Shown: positions 16,112-25,917 of the stretch, piece after piece
Layout: each line of letters opens with the position of its first letter
How positions within the stretch are numbered: the stretch's first letter is position 1
NCBI RefSeq assembly: GCF_009299505.1
Contig: NZ_WBSM01000017.1
Span: 1-32,854, forward strand
Origin: Bifidobacterium ramosum
GTDB lineage: Bacteria; Actinomycetota; Actinomycetes; Actinomycetales; Bifidobacteriaceae
Direction of reading: 5' to 3'
Length of the DNA stretch: 32,854 nt
Program-made: the position numbers and the translations under genes
The notes under the pieces: model-generated
The model's database searches: none
Seen by the model: only the letters and a program-made list of their open reading frames with translations
What the model was told of the DNA's origin: nothing

Positions 16112-18793
16112 TTACAAGTGGTTCAGGAAGTCGGTCTTGAACGTGGCAAACGAATATGCGCCATCAATGTCCATCGGGCTATTACCAAACACCATGAAAT
16201 ACTGATAGTTTGGTCCGGCATCGCTGGCCCACTGGTTTCCGAGTCTGAGTTTGTCACGGCTGTCGTCATTCTTCAGCTGTTCCCCCTTGGTTTCGATGAC
16301 GAACAAGCGACCGCCGCGTGTCATCGCCAAAAAGTCCGGGTAGTGGTTGATGAATCCGTTGATGTAGAACTCGCCCTTGCGCCGTTCCACAACGCGATGC
16401 CACCAGATGATACCTTCGCAGTTGGCCAAAGCGTCAGCCATCTGAAGTTCCAGCTCGTTCATACCACCGTCTTCAGCTTCGTACAGCGTGCGATCGAGCG
16501 TAGTCAATGGATTGGGAAGGTACGCCGAGGATGGGAATGCGTAATCAGGCGTAATGGTGATGTCGCCACGACGGCGCTCCACATCGAACTCCCTAACGCG
16601 GAATGCATCTGCCTTGTCCTTGATTGCATGACTGATTATGGCCGCATAAGCGGATGCGTTGTCCACGTATCCTTCAAGTTCATCATCACTCATTTGGTCC
16701 ACAACGCGGTTAATAAATGATTTCAAGCCGTGCGCGCCGTACAGTTTCTGCACTTGCGGGCTCATGAGGTTGGGCAGGTCCAGTTTGGCGCTCCGGCGAC
16801 GGCCTTCGTTGCTGTCGCGCGCGAAAAGCTCCTTCATGCCTCGACGCTGTACATCAGATAGATTACGAACTTTGAGCTCGGAATCACTCGAGATGTCGAT
16901 TTGCTTGGCGTCAGCAACATGCATAGCATCCAGTCTGATGTCTTCCGTGCCGATTTTGGCAAGCATGAAATGCTCAAGCAGGGAGTCGCGATCGAATAGT
17001 TCACCTTCAGCGTCATCCAAGTCTGAGAACAGACCGGCTTGCCGTTCGAGGCGATAACGGGGAATCCTTAGATTACGTACGGTGTCGGCCACCGTATCCC
17101 TTATGCGGAACGTGTTCATATCGTCTCCCATTCCAGTAGTGCCGCCGGCAAGGGTTTCCGCGTCATCCTTAGCGCTCTTCGCGCATTCGGCTTCGGCGGC
17201 TTCGGATGTACGAATCATTGCGTCAATGGAGACATGGCGAGTGTCCGGGACTTCCTGCGAAGACTCCGGCAGCTTCGCATTTTCATCCGGCAGGGAAATC
17301 GCCAAGTCATTGAAATCGTCAGGCTCGTCTTCGGAGCCTGTCTCGTCTTCAGTGCCCTGATGCTGCATCAACTCGTCAATTAGCCCCTGGACAGGCACCG
17401 GACCCGATGCGACACCTTCGGCTGTATCCGTCGTATCCGCCAACACGTCGCGCTTGGAGAAGCCGGCTCCATTGAGTCCGGCCACCACCTGGTCTATCGT
17501 CGCGTTGAAATCAGCGGACGAGGTCAGCACATATGACGTGTTCAATGCGCCCGACTTGGCATGCTGCGCATACGGCTGGCGCAGCACGCGGCCGACAAGC
17601 TGTTCAACGCTGGTACGCGATGTTTTATTGGCGACCGTGGCGAGCACGTAGGCAAATGGGCAATCCCAGCCTTCCGAGAGCGCTTCGACGGTTATCACGT
17701 AGCGAATCGGACATCCGCGTGCCTGGAGGTCCGTGCCTCCCAGTTCGTCCACGTCACCGGTGCGGATGGCGATATGCTCTTCGGGAATGCCTGCATCCAC
17801 AAGCTTTTCCTTGAGTTTGCGGAATGTCGCAGCATTATCCGCGCCTTTGCGTTCCGCCTGAAGCAAGGCTATTGGGCGGATGTGATGCCCGGTCTTCTCC
17901 TCATTGATCGCGGCGATTTGCTCCAATCGCCTGCGCAGCATGATGGCATCCTGGATGGTTTCGGTCTTGCCGTCCCTGCGGTAGACGATGACCGGCAGCT
18001 TCACCATTTCCTCTGCCTTGAGCTCCTGTGCGGATACTCGTGCGATGACGTTGGATTTGTTGGATGGGGTGGCAGTCAACTCCAAAATGAAACAGGGATT
18101 CAAGTTGCGCAGCATCTCAATGGACAGGTTGGACTTCGCGTGGTGGGATTCATCCACCACGACAATCGGATGCATGCCCGCCAGTGCAGTGATGAGAGCC
18201 GTATCATCAGCCCCATCGACTTCCACTGCATCGCCTTGGGATTTCTGATAATTGGTCAATGCGACCAATGACGAATTCTCTGCATACGCACGTCGTCCAT
18301 CCTTGTTCTTGAATGAATCATAGGAGAGTACGAAAACCGTCAACTGGTCTTCCACTGCCGGGCCATTGAGGCCACGTCCGGCAAGGCCATCCTCTTTATC
18401 AAGCACTTCGACGCGATGGGAGAAATCGCGGTCTATCGCCATACGCAGCGGATGCGACGGGTCACGCAACTGGCGAAGCGTCTGACGAAGAATCTCATTG
18501 CGTGGCACCAGCCACACCACCGCCCGCGTCTTCACGTCGAGCTCTTCGGTCAGCACATGCAGCGCGTTCGCCGCGATATAGGTCTTGCCGCCGCCTGTAG
18601 GCACCTTCACACAGACCTTCGGCGCACCGTTTACATCATCGACATACCGTCTGATGTCACCATGGCCGGAAAACAGCCCGTCCTGTGCAAGCAGCTGGTC
18701 GTAGGCGGCGGCACCAGTGCCGAGCGCCACGGTCAAACGCGCATACTCGCGGATGGTATTGAGGACTTTACGCTGGTATTTCTTCAATTCCAT
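16112..18793 (-). CDS. Type III restriction enzyme, Res subunit
   Basis: The protein has 893 residues from the ATG at 18793, which has GAGGG ten bases upstream. A GTG at 18802 overlaps the mod stop codon as GTGA and is an alternative, so coupling to mod is likely either way. Residues about 60-450 form an SF2 helicase/translocase: PTGGGKT (65-71), DESH (214-217) and a GRVLRQPY motif VI. Near the C-terminus is a PD-(D/E)xK nuclease: D820 in YPDFLAM, then E834-T-K836. With Mod it forms the type III restriction complex that cuts DNA with unmodified head-to-head sites using ATP. Usual length is 870-990 residues, so it looks complete. Confidence 0.88.
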   Translation of the reverse strand: MELKKYQRKVLNTIREYARLTVALGTGAAAYDQLLAQDGLFSGHGDIRRYVDDVNGAPKVCVKVPTGGGKTYIAANALHVLTEELDVKTRAVVWLVPRNEILRQTLRQLRDPSHPLRMAIDRDFSHRVEVLDKEDGLAGRGLNGPAVEDQLTVFVLSYDSFKNKDGRRAYAENSSLVALTNYQKSQGDAVEVDGADDTALITALAGMHPIVVVDESHHAKSNLSIEMLRNLNPCFILELTATPSNKSNVIARVSAQELKAEEMVKLPVIVYRRDGKTETIQDAIMLRRRLEQIAAINEEKTGHHIRPIALLQAERKGADNAATFRKLKEKLVDAGIPEEHIAIRTGDVDELGGTDLQARGCPIRYVITVEALSEGWDCPFAYVLATVANKTSRTSVEQLVGRVLRQPYAQHAKSGALNTSYVLTSSADFNATIDQVVAGLNGAGFSKRDVLADTTDTAEGVASGPVPVQGLIDELMQHQGTEDETGSEDEPDDFNDLAISLPDENAKLPESSQEVPDTRHVSIDAMIRTSEAAEAECAKSAKDDAETLAGGTTGMGDDMNTFRIRDTVADTVRNLRIPRYRLERQAGLFSDLDDAEGELFDRDSLLEHFMLAKIGTEDIRLDAMHVADAKQIDISSDSELKVRNLSDVQRRGMKELFARDSNEGRRRSAKLDLPNLMSPQVQKLYGAHGLKSFINRVVDQMSDDELEGYVDNASAYAAIISHAIKDKADAFRVREFDVERRRGDITITPDYAFPSSAYLPNPLTTLDRTLYEAEDGGMNELELQMADALANCEGIIWWHRVVERRKGEFYINGFINHYPDFLAMTRGGRLFVIETKGEQLKNDDSRDKLRLGNQWASDAGPNYQYFMVFGNSPMDIDGAYSFATFKTDFLNHL

Positions 18794-18798
18794 ACTAA

Positions 18799-20730
18799 TC
18801 ACACCCTCGCAATCTGACGGGGAATCTGCTTAAAGACGATATTCAGGGCGTCAAGCCGGTCCTGCGGCAGTACGCATCGATCGGCATAGATGACGGTGGT
18901 CGAGCCACGACGCGGCAACGTGCGCAGCAGGTCATAGCCGAGCACGCTTTCATCTGCACCGTCGTAGGCAAGGTAATACACGGTGTCCGCCAACTCTCCG
19001 AGTAGATACGGGTGCTCATCGGTCAGGTTCTGGTATTCAGCCTTGGTTTCCGTGTACCAGACGTAGTGGAACAGCTCCTGACGCGGCACCTTGGGATTGA
19101 GCATTCCGTCCGGTTCAAACAGTACCGGACCGAGTTCGTAGTAGGAGAAGCCGGAATCGATGCCTGGTACTGTCTCTCCCTTGCTGGTCTCGCCAATTAC
19201 GGTAAGTGTGTTGTCTATCAGCCTGGGATTGCCGACTTTGTCGTATTCGCCGGCTTCAATGGCCTGCTGTTGAGCGGCTTTCGCCTCTTCTATGTATTTC
19301 GCTGCGTTCTTCAGATTCGCTGCCGTCAGCTTCTTCTCATATACGGTCCGGGCGAATTTGGCCGACGTCTCGAACCCTTGTATGATTTTGCGGGCGCGTT
19401 CGGCGGTGATGTGATCGGCATAATCGCACATCTCCACAAGGATGAATCGCCGGTGTCCGCCATCGGCCTTGTTCGCTTCAAGCACGGCTTGGGCGGTGGT
19501 GCCGGAGCCGGCAAACGAGTCAAGGACGATGGAGTCCTTCGATGTGGCGATGTCGATGATGCGGCGAATCAGGCGGGTCGGCTTCGGTGTGTCGAACGCT
19601 GCACGCCCTTCGAACATGGCCTTGATCTCCTTGGACGCCTCATCGGTGTGACCGACCTCAGCATAGGGCCACAGGTTGGTGACGAGACGACCGCCGACGC
19701 TGTCGAGATAGGTCTTGCGGGCGATGCCGCCCTGACCGTTTCTGGTGAAGAAGAATCGAGGCCACGGGCCGCGTTCCAGTACGATGGCGGACTTCTTCTT
19801 GGATTCCTCCATTGATTCCTTCAGCATGATAGCCGGCACGTCGGGTCGAACATCGTCTGTCGCCACGCCGCATACATGGGCGCGCTTCTCCTCATCGTGA
19901 AGATTGCGCAGCTCGTAGGGGCACCAGCCGTTCATGATGTCAAGCATCACATCCTGCTGGTAGCGCCAGCAGGACCCGTTTGCGGGATACAGCAGCTCAC
20001 CTGTGAACGGGTGCTGTATGGCGTACACCATTCCCTGATGCGTTGCTGCGCCGGGAGCGAATGCGTTATCCGTACGCCATGCGGATGCATCGCCATCGGG
20101 GTTCCCGTATTTGGCGTTCATCTCGGCGGTGCGTTCCAGCTTGTTGGGGTTCCAGTCGGGGTATCGGCTGTAGACGAGGATGTGCTCGACCTCGTTGACG
20201 ATGCCTTTGGAATCGTTTCGGGTCGAGTAGGTGCGCTGCCATGCGATGTTCGACACGAAGCAGCTGCGGCCGAAAATCTCGTCGCATACGCTCTTGAGGA
20301 CGGCCTCCTCGTTGTCGTCGATGCTGATGAAGATGACGCCAGTGTTGCTCAGCAGCAGGCGCAGCATCTGGAGACGCGGGTACATCATGCACAGCCATTT
20401 GTCATGCCGCGAGAAGTCTTCGCCTTCCTTGCCGACGACCTCGCCCAGCCAGCGGCGGATGCGCGGGTCGTTGACGTTGTCGTTGTACACCCAGCCCTCG
20501 TTGCCTGTGTTGTACGGCGGATCGATGTAGATGCAATCGACCTTACCCTCGTACTCGGGCAACAACGATTTCAACGCCTCCAGATTATCGCCGTGGATGA
20601 CCTTGTTGCCATGATCGGTGCCATCAGAGGCAAGCACGCCCTTGTCTGGGACCTGGTCAAGTACACGGTACGGAACCTGGCGATGGTATCCGATGACCTT
20701 ATCCTTGCCCATCCATTCCAGTGCCGGCAT
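18799..20730 (-). CDS. Type III DNA methyltransferase, Mod subunit
   Basis: This 643-residue protein is a beta-class adenine-N6 methyltransferase: catalytic motif DPPYNTG (70-76) comes before the SAM-binding motif DSFAGSGTT (404-412). The 330 residues between them hold the variable target-recognition domain, so the recognised site cannot be inferred. Length and order match Mod of type III systems. It modifies one strand of an asymmetric site and, with Res encoded just downstream, forms the restriction complex. The ATG at 20730 has GGAAAGG at a good distance. It is divergent from the RepA-methyltransferase gene, and it is the first gene of the defence operon. Confidence 0.9.
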   Translation of the reverse strand: MPALEWMGKDKVIGYHRQVPYRVLDQVPDKGVLASDGTDHGNKVIHGDNLEALKSLLPEYEGKVDCIYIDPPYNTGNEGWVYNDNVNDPRIRRWLGEVVGKEGEDFSRHDKWLCMMYPRLQMLRLLLSNTGVIFISIDDNEEAVLKSVCDEIFGRSCFVSNIAWQRTYSTRNDSKGIVNEVEHILVYSRYPDWNPNKLERTAEMNAKYGNPDGDASAWRTDNAFAPGAATHQGMVYAIQHPFTGELLYPANGSCWRYQQDVMLDIMNGWCPYELRNLHDEEKRAHVCGVATDDVRPDVPAIMLKESMEESKKKSAIVLERGPWPRFFFTRNGQGGIARKTYLDSVGGRLVTNLWPYAEVGHTDEASKEIKAMFEGRAAFDTPKPTRLIRRIIDIATSKDSIVLDSFAGSGTTAQAVLEANKADGGHRRFILVEMCDYADHITAERARKIIQGFETSAKFARTVYEKKLTAANLKNAAKYIEEAKAAQQQAIEAGEYDKVGNPRLIDNTLTVIGETSKGETVPGIDSGFSYYELGPVLFEPDGMLNPKVPRQELFHYVWYTETKAEYQNLTDEHPYLLGELADTVYYLAYDGADESVLGYDLLRTLPRRGSTTVIYADRCVLPQDRLDALNIVFKQIPRQIARV

Positions 20731-20898
20731 GCTGCATTCCTTTCCCAGCGTTACTTGACAGCACTATTGTCTCATGCGTATGGCCCATCTGCGGACTCGC
20801 CGCACATATCGCGCATCATCACCTTCTGCACATCTGTTACGGTTAAACTGTCGCGGCAGTCGATACTGACTGTGTTTAAGGTGAGACTTGGAGCGCCC
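20731..20898. promoter_or_regulatory. Divergent promoter region between mod and the RepA-methyltransferase gene
   Basis: The 168-bp gap must hold promoters for both directions. A TTGACA at about 20754-20759 could be a plus-strand -35 element. CAGTC and GACTG form a small inverted repeat around GATACT at 20857-20872, a possible operator or -10 region. The assignments are tentative. Confidence 0.35.
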
Positions 20899-22467
20899 AT
20901 GAAGATGTTCTTTCCGAAACTTGGTCTGGATATGGCCTTTCCCCACAGGGACAAAGGGCAGCAGTCTTTAATTCGTGGACGGCATCGTGTGTCCACCACA
21001 GCGGCGACTCTTCCGTCAGGCAAGACGGCACGACTTGTGCTGATGTGGATAAGTACCAGTCTCATTCAGCAGGATGGATGCGTTGATGCCAGAACAGGAC
21101 GTATAAGTCGTTCTGGCTTGCGGGAGTTTATGGCCCGGGCGGGCGTTAGCGTTGGCGGTCGGCAATACGATCGCGTAGAACGCCAGCTCTCATTACTGCT
21201 TAGCTGCCGATACTCCGAACACGACGGCCAGCGTTGGCGGTCGTTATCAGTCTCACGTCAAAACAAGCAGGGAGAAGTCGTGTTGACGCGACAGTTCATG
21301 CATCGCCTGGCCCATGTCATTAGCGTGGATTCCTCGATAGTACGGCAACTGCGGTCATCCATGTCTGTAGACCTGTACCTTATCGCACGGCGACAGCCTG
21401 CCGGAGCATCTGTTAGTTATGACGACTTGTACGCCATAACTGGTAATGGTGGGCGCAATCGTTTCAGGCAGACGGTAACCGCAGCGGCCCAAGAGCTTGA
21501 AAAGACAACAATCGGTGCTATCCGTATAGCCGCTAATGGCTTTACCGTGTTAAACGACCTCACTCCGGTGCAAGACACTGAGATGGAATGGGACGATTCG
21601 TTACCCGCACGCTGTCTCTGGCATCACGAAAATGGGCTGCGGCTATACCTGGGGGATGCAAAAGCAGTTATGAGCGAATTCCCCGCGCGAAGCATTGATT
21701 GCGTTGTCACGTCCCCGCCCTATTTCAATCAGCGAAACTACAGCGGTGGCCGTAGGGAAATAGGCCGCGAGGATACGAGCGACGCATATATTAAGAATCT
21801 CGTCGGCGTATTCCATGAGGTAAAGCGCATACTGGCGGATGACGGTACTCTGTGGCTGAATATTGATGATTGCTATTCGACAGGAGATGCACGCGACCCC
21901 GCTCCTGCGCACTCTCTGATGGGACTTCCTTGGCGGATGGCTCTCGCTATGATGCAGGATGGATGGCTGTTGCGTAACGAAGTCATCTGGCATAAAACAC
22001 GAGTGCTTCCCGGCGCGTCAGGCAATCGATTGAACCATAATCATGAACAGATTTTCCTGTTCACCAAGACCGCTGAGAACGTTTACAACATAGATGATGT
22101 GCGCGTTCCTTTGACCGACGTTTCCAAGAAGAGACTCCAGTACACTAATCTTGCCGGTTCCGATCGCGGCAGCGGCGGAACCAAAACCATCAAAGCGGTC
22201 GGCGACATTGAAGTCGGTCGGAATCTAAGAGATGTCTGGCCAATATGTCCGGCTTATTCGCATGATGCTCATTTTGCCGTCTTCCCAATAGAAATACCCG
22301 AACGATGCATCAGGGCGGGATGCAAACGTAATGGCGTCGTGCTGGACCCATTCAGCGGAAGCGGCACAACCGGACTCGCAGCGCGATCGCTTGGCCGTAA
22401 GTACGTGGGCATTGACCTCAATGAGGATTACCTAATGCAATCAAAGCGAAAGATAGTGGGCAACTGA
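20899..22467 (+). CDS. RepA-like replication domain fused to a DNA methyltransferase
   Basis: The ATG at 20899 is used because GGAG lies five bases before it; the frame is open much further upstream, but that part is antisense to mod. The product has 522 residues. Residues about 36-220 resemble plasmid-encoded RepA proteins: LPSGKTARLVLMWIST, GLREFMARAGVSVGGRQYDRVERQ, then SMSVDLYLIARR and FRQTVTAAAQELEK. Residues about 240-522 form a beta-class N6-adenine or N4-cytosine methyltransferase with TSPPY (271-275) and DPFSGSGTTGLAA (483-495). The junction is in frame, with no internal start that is clearly better. It may act as an initiator that also methylates element DNA, or a RepA-type DNA-binding head may target methylation. 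Confidence 0.72.
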   Translation: MKMFFPKLGLDMAFPHRDKGQQSLIRGRHRVSTTAATLPSGKTARLVLMWISTSLIQQDGCVDARTGRISRSGLREFMARAGVSVGGRQYDRVERQLSLLLSCRYSEHDGQRWRSLSVSRQNKQGEVVLTRQFMHRLAHVISVDSSIVRQLRSSMSVDLYLIARRQPAGASVSYDDLYAITGNGGRNRFRQTVTAAAQELEKTTIGAIRIAANGFTVLNDLTPVQDTEMEWDDSLPARCLWHHENGLRLYLGDAKAVMSEFPARSIDCVVTSPPYFNQRNYSGGRREIGREDTSDAYIKNLVGVFHEVKRILADDGTLWLNIDDCYSTGDARDPAPAHSLMGLPWRMALAMMQDGWLLRNEVIWHKTRVLPGASGNRLNHNHEQIFLFTKTAENVYNIDDVRVPLTDVSKKRLQYTNLAGSDRGSGGTKTIKAVGDIEVGRNLRDVWPICPAYSHDAHFAVFPIEIPERCIRAGCKRNGVVLDPFSGSGTTGLAARSLGRKYVGIDLNEDYLMQSKRKIVGN

Positions 22468-22492
22468 CCAGAACCCATACGATAGGCCAACA

Positions 22493-22534
22493 AGATGGGG
22501 CGGCATCGAACGTGGATTCGATGCCGCCCCATCT
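22493..22534 (+). terminator. 18-bp perfect hairpin terminator
   Basis: Perfect 18-bp GC-rich arms (22493-22510 and 22517-22534) with a 6-nt loop lie 25 bp after the stop of the RepA-methyltransferase gene. Confidence 0.75.
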
Positions 22535-22542
22535 ATGTCCGG

Positions 22543-22603
22543 CTTGTCAAAACTTGTACAAAAACATGCCGACACGCCGTGGTTTTTGACAAATTTTGAC
22601 AAG
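22543..22603. promoter_or_regulatory. Possible recombinase arm sites, right
   Basis: CTTGTCAAAA (22543-22552) is the exact inverse of TTTTGACAAG (22594-22603), and a further TTTTGACAA lies at 22584-22592. Similar TTTGACA/TGTCAAA words flank the left attachment site. Repeats of one short word near both ends fit arm-type integrase binding sites. Confidence 0.5.
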
Positions 22604-22622
22604 CGAAAATCGTTGGAATTAC

Positions 22623-23717
<1,095 letters not shown>

Positions 23718-23802
23718 GAGTCCCAGTATTGGCGGCATCGTGGACACGTCGGGCTCGCGTTTGTCGGCATCGTCACCGGTACCGTCGTTCGTCCATGTCG
23801 AG

Positions 23803-23850
23803 AACGGACAACCAGCCGAGACCACGTACCGGATCGGCTGGTTGTCCGTT
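23803..23850. repeat. Long palindrome, family member 1
   Basis: Perfect 17-bp arms (23803-23819 and 23834-23850) begin AACGGACAACCAGCCGA. This is a variant of the palindromes at 23938, 32519 and 32613. It lies upstream of ychF. Confidence 0.7.
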
Positions 23851-23937
23851 GAAAAAATAGCCAGAAACGAACGCTCATACGAGGAGCGGCATTCCGATCC
23901 GAGGCATATGCTCCCGCATACGTTACGCAATACGAAT

Positions 23938-23985
23938 AACGGACATACAGCCAATTCGCCCGGGTGGATCGGCTGTATGTCCGTT
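23938..23985. repeat. Long palindrome, family member 2
   Basis: Perfect 15-bp arms (23938-23952 and 23971-23985) begin AACGGACATACAGCC. It lies between ychF and the stop of the binding-protein gene and may end that transcript. There is no proper T-run after it. The gap 23718-24063 holds only these two palindromes. Confidence 0.7.
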
Positions 23986-24063
23986 AAGAAAAAGACGTCA
24001 CGGGAAAGCGTTACGGCAGAACGCCGCGAGAAAACAGCGCCGCTGCACGACTCCCCCGCCCCG

Positions 24064-25698
24064 TCACTCCTTGGTGACCTTGTACAGGATCGGGTTGCTC
24101 TGGAAGTCGAACTCGACGTTCTTCAAGCCCGGCACAGACACGCCGACCGTGTTGGTGTACCACAGCGGGATCGACGGCAGGTCGTCAAGCAGGTACTCCT
24201 CGCCCTCCTGGTAGTACTGGTTCGCCTCGTCGATGCTGGACGCGGCGGCGGCCTTGTCCATCGCCTCGTCGAACGCGGGGTTCTTGTAGTCGCTCGAGTT
24301 GCCGCCCTTGCCGTCCGCGGCCTTCGACGCATACAGCTGCACGAGATAGTTTTCGGCGGACGGATAGTCGGGCGACCAGCCGCCGCGGTACATGCCGCCA
24401 AGCTTGCGCTCGTCCATCGCGGTGTAGTAGTCCTTGCTGGTCGGGTACGGGTTGACCTTCACGTCGATGCCGAGGTTGTTGCGCAGGTTGTTGGCGATCG
24501 CTTCGATCCAGTCCTTGACGGGCGCGTCGGACGGGTAGTCGATCTCGAGCGAGCCGCTCCACTGGCTGATCGCGTCGGCCTGAGCCCACAGCTTCTTCGC
24601 CTCGGCGGCGTCGAACCGGATGTTGTCCTTGTTCTTCAGCGAGTCGCTGTAGCCGGAGATGGTGGGCGCGATGAAGTCGTTGGCCTCGGTGGCGGTGCCG
24701 TGCAGGATCTTCGCGATGATCGTCTTGCGGTCGATGGCCTTGGAGATGGCCTGGCGGCGCAGCTTGCCCTCCTGGTCGTAGGTGATGTGGTTGCTCTTGG
24801 CGGGGAACATCATGGCCACGAAGCTCGAGCCGGGTTCGTTGTACGCCTTGACGCGGCTGTTCTTCTGGAAGGTGCCGAGCGCGCTGGACGGCAGGCTGGT
24901 GAGGATGTCGAGGTTGCCGGACTGCACGTCGGAGTATGCGGCGGCGGTGTCGTTGTACAGCTTGAAGTCGATACCGTCGTTCTGCGCCTTGCGCGGGCCG
25001 TTGTAGTCCTTGTTCTTCGTCAGCGTGATGTTGTGGCTGTGCGACCATTCCTTCAGCACGTACGGGCCGTTGCCGATCGGCTTGTCCTCGTAGGCCTTCG
25101 GGTCCTTGTAGAACGAGTCGGGCAGCGGGAAGAACGCGCAGTAGCCGAGTTTGAGCGGGAACACGGAGTCGGGCTGCGACATGTGCACGACGAACGTGTG
25201 GTCGTCCTTGACCTCGAGGCCGGACAGCTGCGCGTCGCTGGCCACGCCCTCCTTCTGCAGGTCGTCGTAGCCGGCGATGGTGGAGAAGAACGACGCGCCG
25301 AGCTGCGCATTGGTCACGTTGGCCGTGTAGCTCCACGCACGGGTGAAGGATTCGGCGGTGACGTCGGTGCCATCCGAGAACTTCCAGCCGTCGTTGAGGG
25401 TGATGGTGAACTCGGTGGAGTTGTCGTTCGCCTCGATGCTTTTGGCGACCTCGTTGCGAGTGGATCCGTCGCTGTTGTAGCTGACGAGGCCGGAGTACAT
25501 GAGGTTGACGATCTGCGCGGCGTTGCCGTCGAGCGTCTGTCCCGGGGTGAGCGGGTTGGTGGGCTCCTTGCTGCCCACGGTGATGATCTGTCCCTCCTGG
25601 GCGGTGGTCGAGCCCTTGCTCGATCCGCAGCCGGACAGGGCCATGCCCATCGCGCACAGTGCGGCGATCGCCGCGGCGATCTTCTTGCCGGTCATCAT
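24064..25698 (-). CDS. Oligopeptide ABC transporter substrate-binding lipoprotein (family 5, OppA/DppA-like)
   Basis: The protein has 544 residues. It opens with a lipoprotein signal: KK, a hydrophobic stretch, and the lipobox ALSGC with C24 as the lipid-anchored residue. The mature part has the family 5 binding-protein pattern, including PTNPLTPGQTLD near the start, SDGTDVTAESFTRAW and WKFSDG in the middle, and DLPSIPLWYTN near the end. It would bind peptides outside the membrane and hand them to an ABC permease, but no permease or ATPase gene follows in the window, so it must share a transporter encoded elsewhere. AGGAGAAAGG lies upstream of the ATG pair at 25698/25695. The neighbouring Xaa-Pro aminopeptidase genes fit a role in peptide uptake. 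Confidence 0.92.
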   Translation of the reverse strand: MMTGKKIAAAIAALCAMGMALSGCGSSKGSTTAQEGQIITVGSKEPTNPLTPGQTLDGNAAQIVNLMYSGLVSYNSDGSTRNEVAKSIEANDNSTEFTITLNDGWKFSDGTDVTAESFTRAWSYTANVTNAQLGASFFSTIAGYDDLQKEGVASDAQLSGLEVKDDHTFVVHMSQPDSVFPLKLGYCAFFPLPDSFYKDPKAYEDKPIGNGPYVLKEWSHSHNITLTKNKDYNGPRKAQNDGIDFKLYNDTAAAYSDVQSGNLDILTSLPSSALGTFQKNSRVKAYNEPGSSFVAMMFPAKSNHITYDQEGKLRRQAISKAIDRKTIIAKILHGTATEANDFIAPTISGYSDSLKNKDNIRFDAAEAKKLWAQADAISQWSGSLEIDYPSDAPVKDWIEAIANNLRNNLGIDVKVNPYPTSKDYYTAMDERKLGGMYRGGWSPDYPSAENYLVQLYASKAADGKGGNSSDYKNPAFDEAMDKAAAASSIDEANQYYQEGEEYLLDDLPSIPLWYTNTVGVSVPGLKNVEFDFQSNPILYKVTKE

Positions 25699-25725
25699 GG
25701 TGTCATCCTTTCTCCTGAAGATGAG

Positions 25726-25817
25726 TTCGGCCGCCGTCGCGATCGCACGCGGACACAGCGCACAGCACCTAGTACCCAGTACTCAGCACTCGCGTGACGA
25801 TCGCGACGGCGGCCGAA
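25726..25817. repeat. 20-bp inverted repeat with a four-copy 7-bp tandem repeat in the loop
   Basis: Perfect 20-bp arms (25726-25745 and 25798-25817) enclose 52 nt. Inside, 25764-25791 consists of four tandem copies of AGYACYY. It lies in the leader of the binding-protein gene, between its start and the upstream aminopeptidase gene, so it may end upstream transcription or control the downstream gene. Confidence 0.7.
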
Positions 25818-25870
25818 TATCGCCCATTATTCACGGGCGAGGTTTCGTGCGGCCGATGATTCCACTATGC

Positions 25871-25900
25871 GGAGCGTACGGCCTTCCGATCGTACGCTCC
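25871..25900 (-). terminator. Hairpin after the first Xaa-Pro aminopeptidase gene
   Basis: GGAGCGTACG and CGTACGCTCC pair perfectly around a 10-nt loop, 18 bp after the stop codon on the minus strand. There is no T-run. Confidence 0.5.
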
Positions 25901-25917
25901 GGCGGAGCGGCGAACCG

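Noticed and set aside
19876..20898. Upstream extension of the RepA-methyltransferase frame by 341 codons
   Set aside because: It lies antisense to mod, has biased His/Val-rich composition, and the ATG at 20899 has its own GGAG site. The extension is a shadow frame.
24185..25657. 490-codon minus-strand frame within the binding-protein gene
   Set aside because: Out-of-frame shadow with Arg/His/Gln-rich content; the family match is in the other frame.
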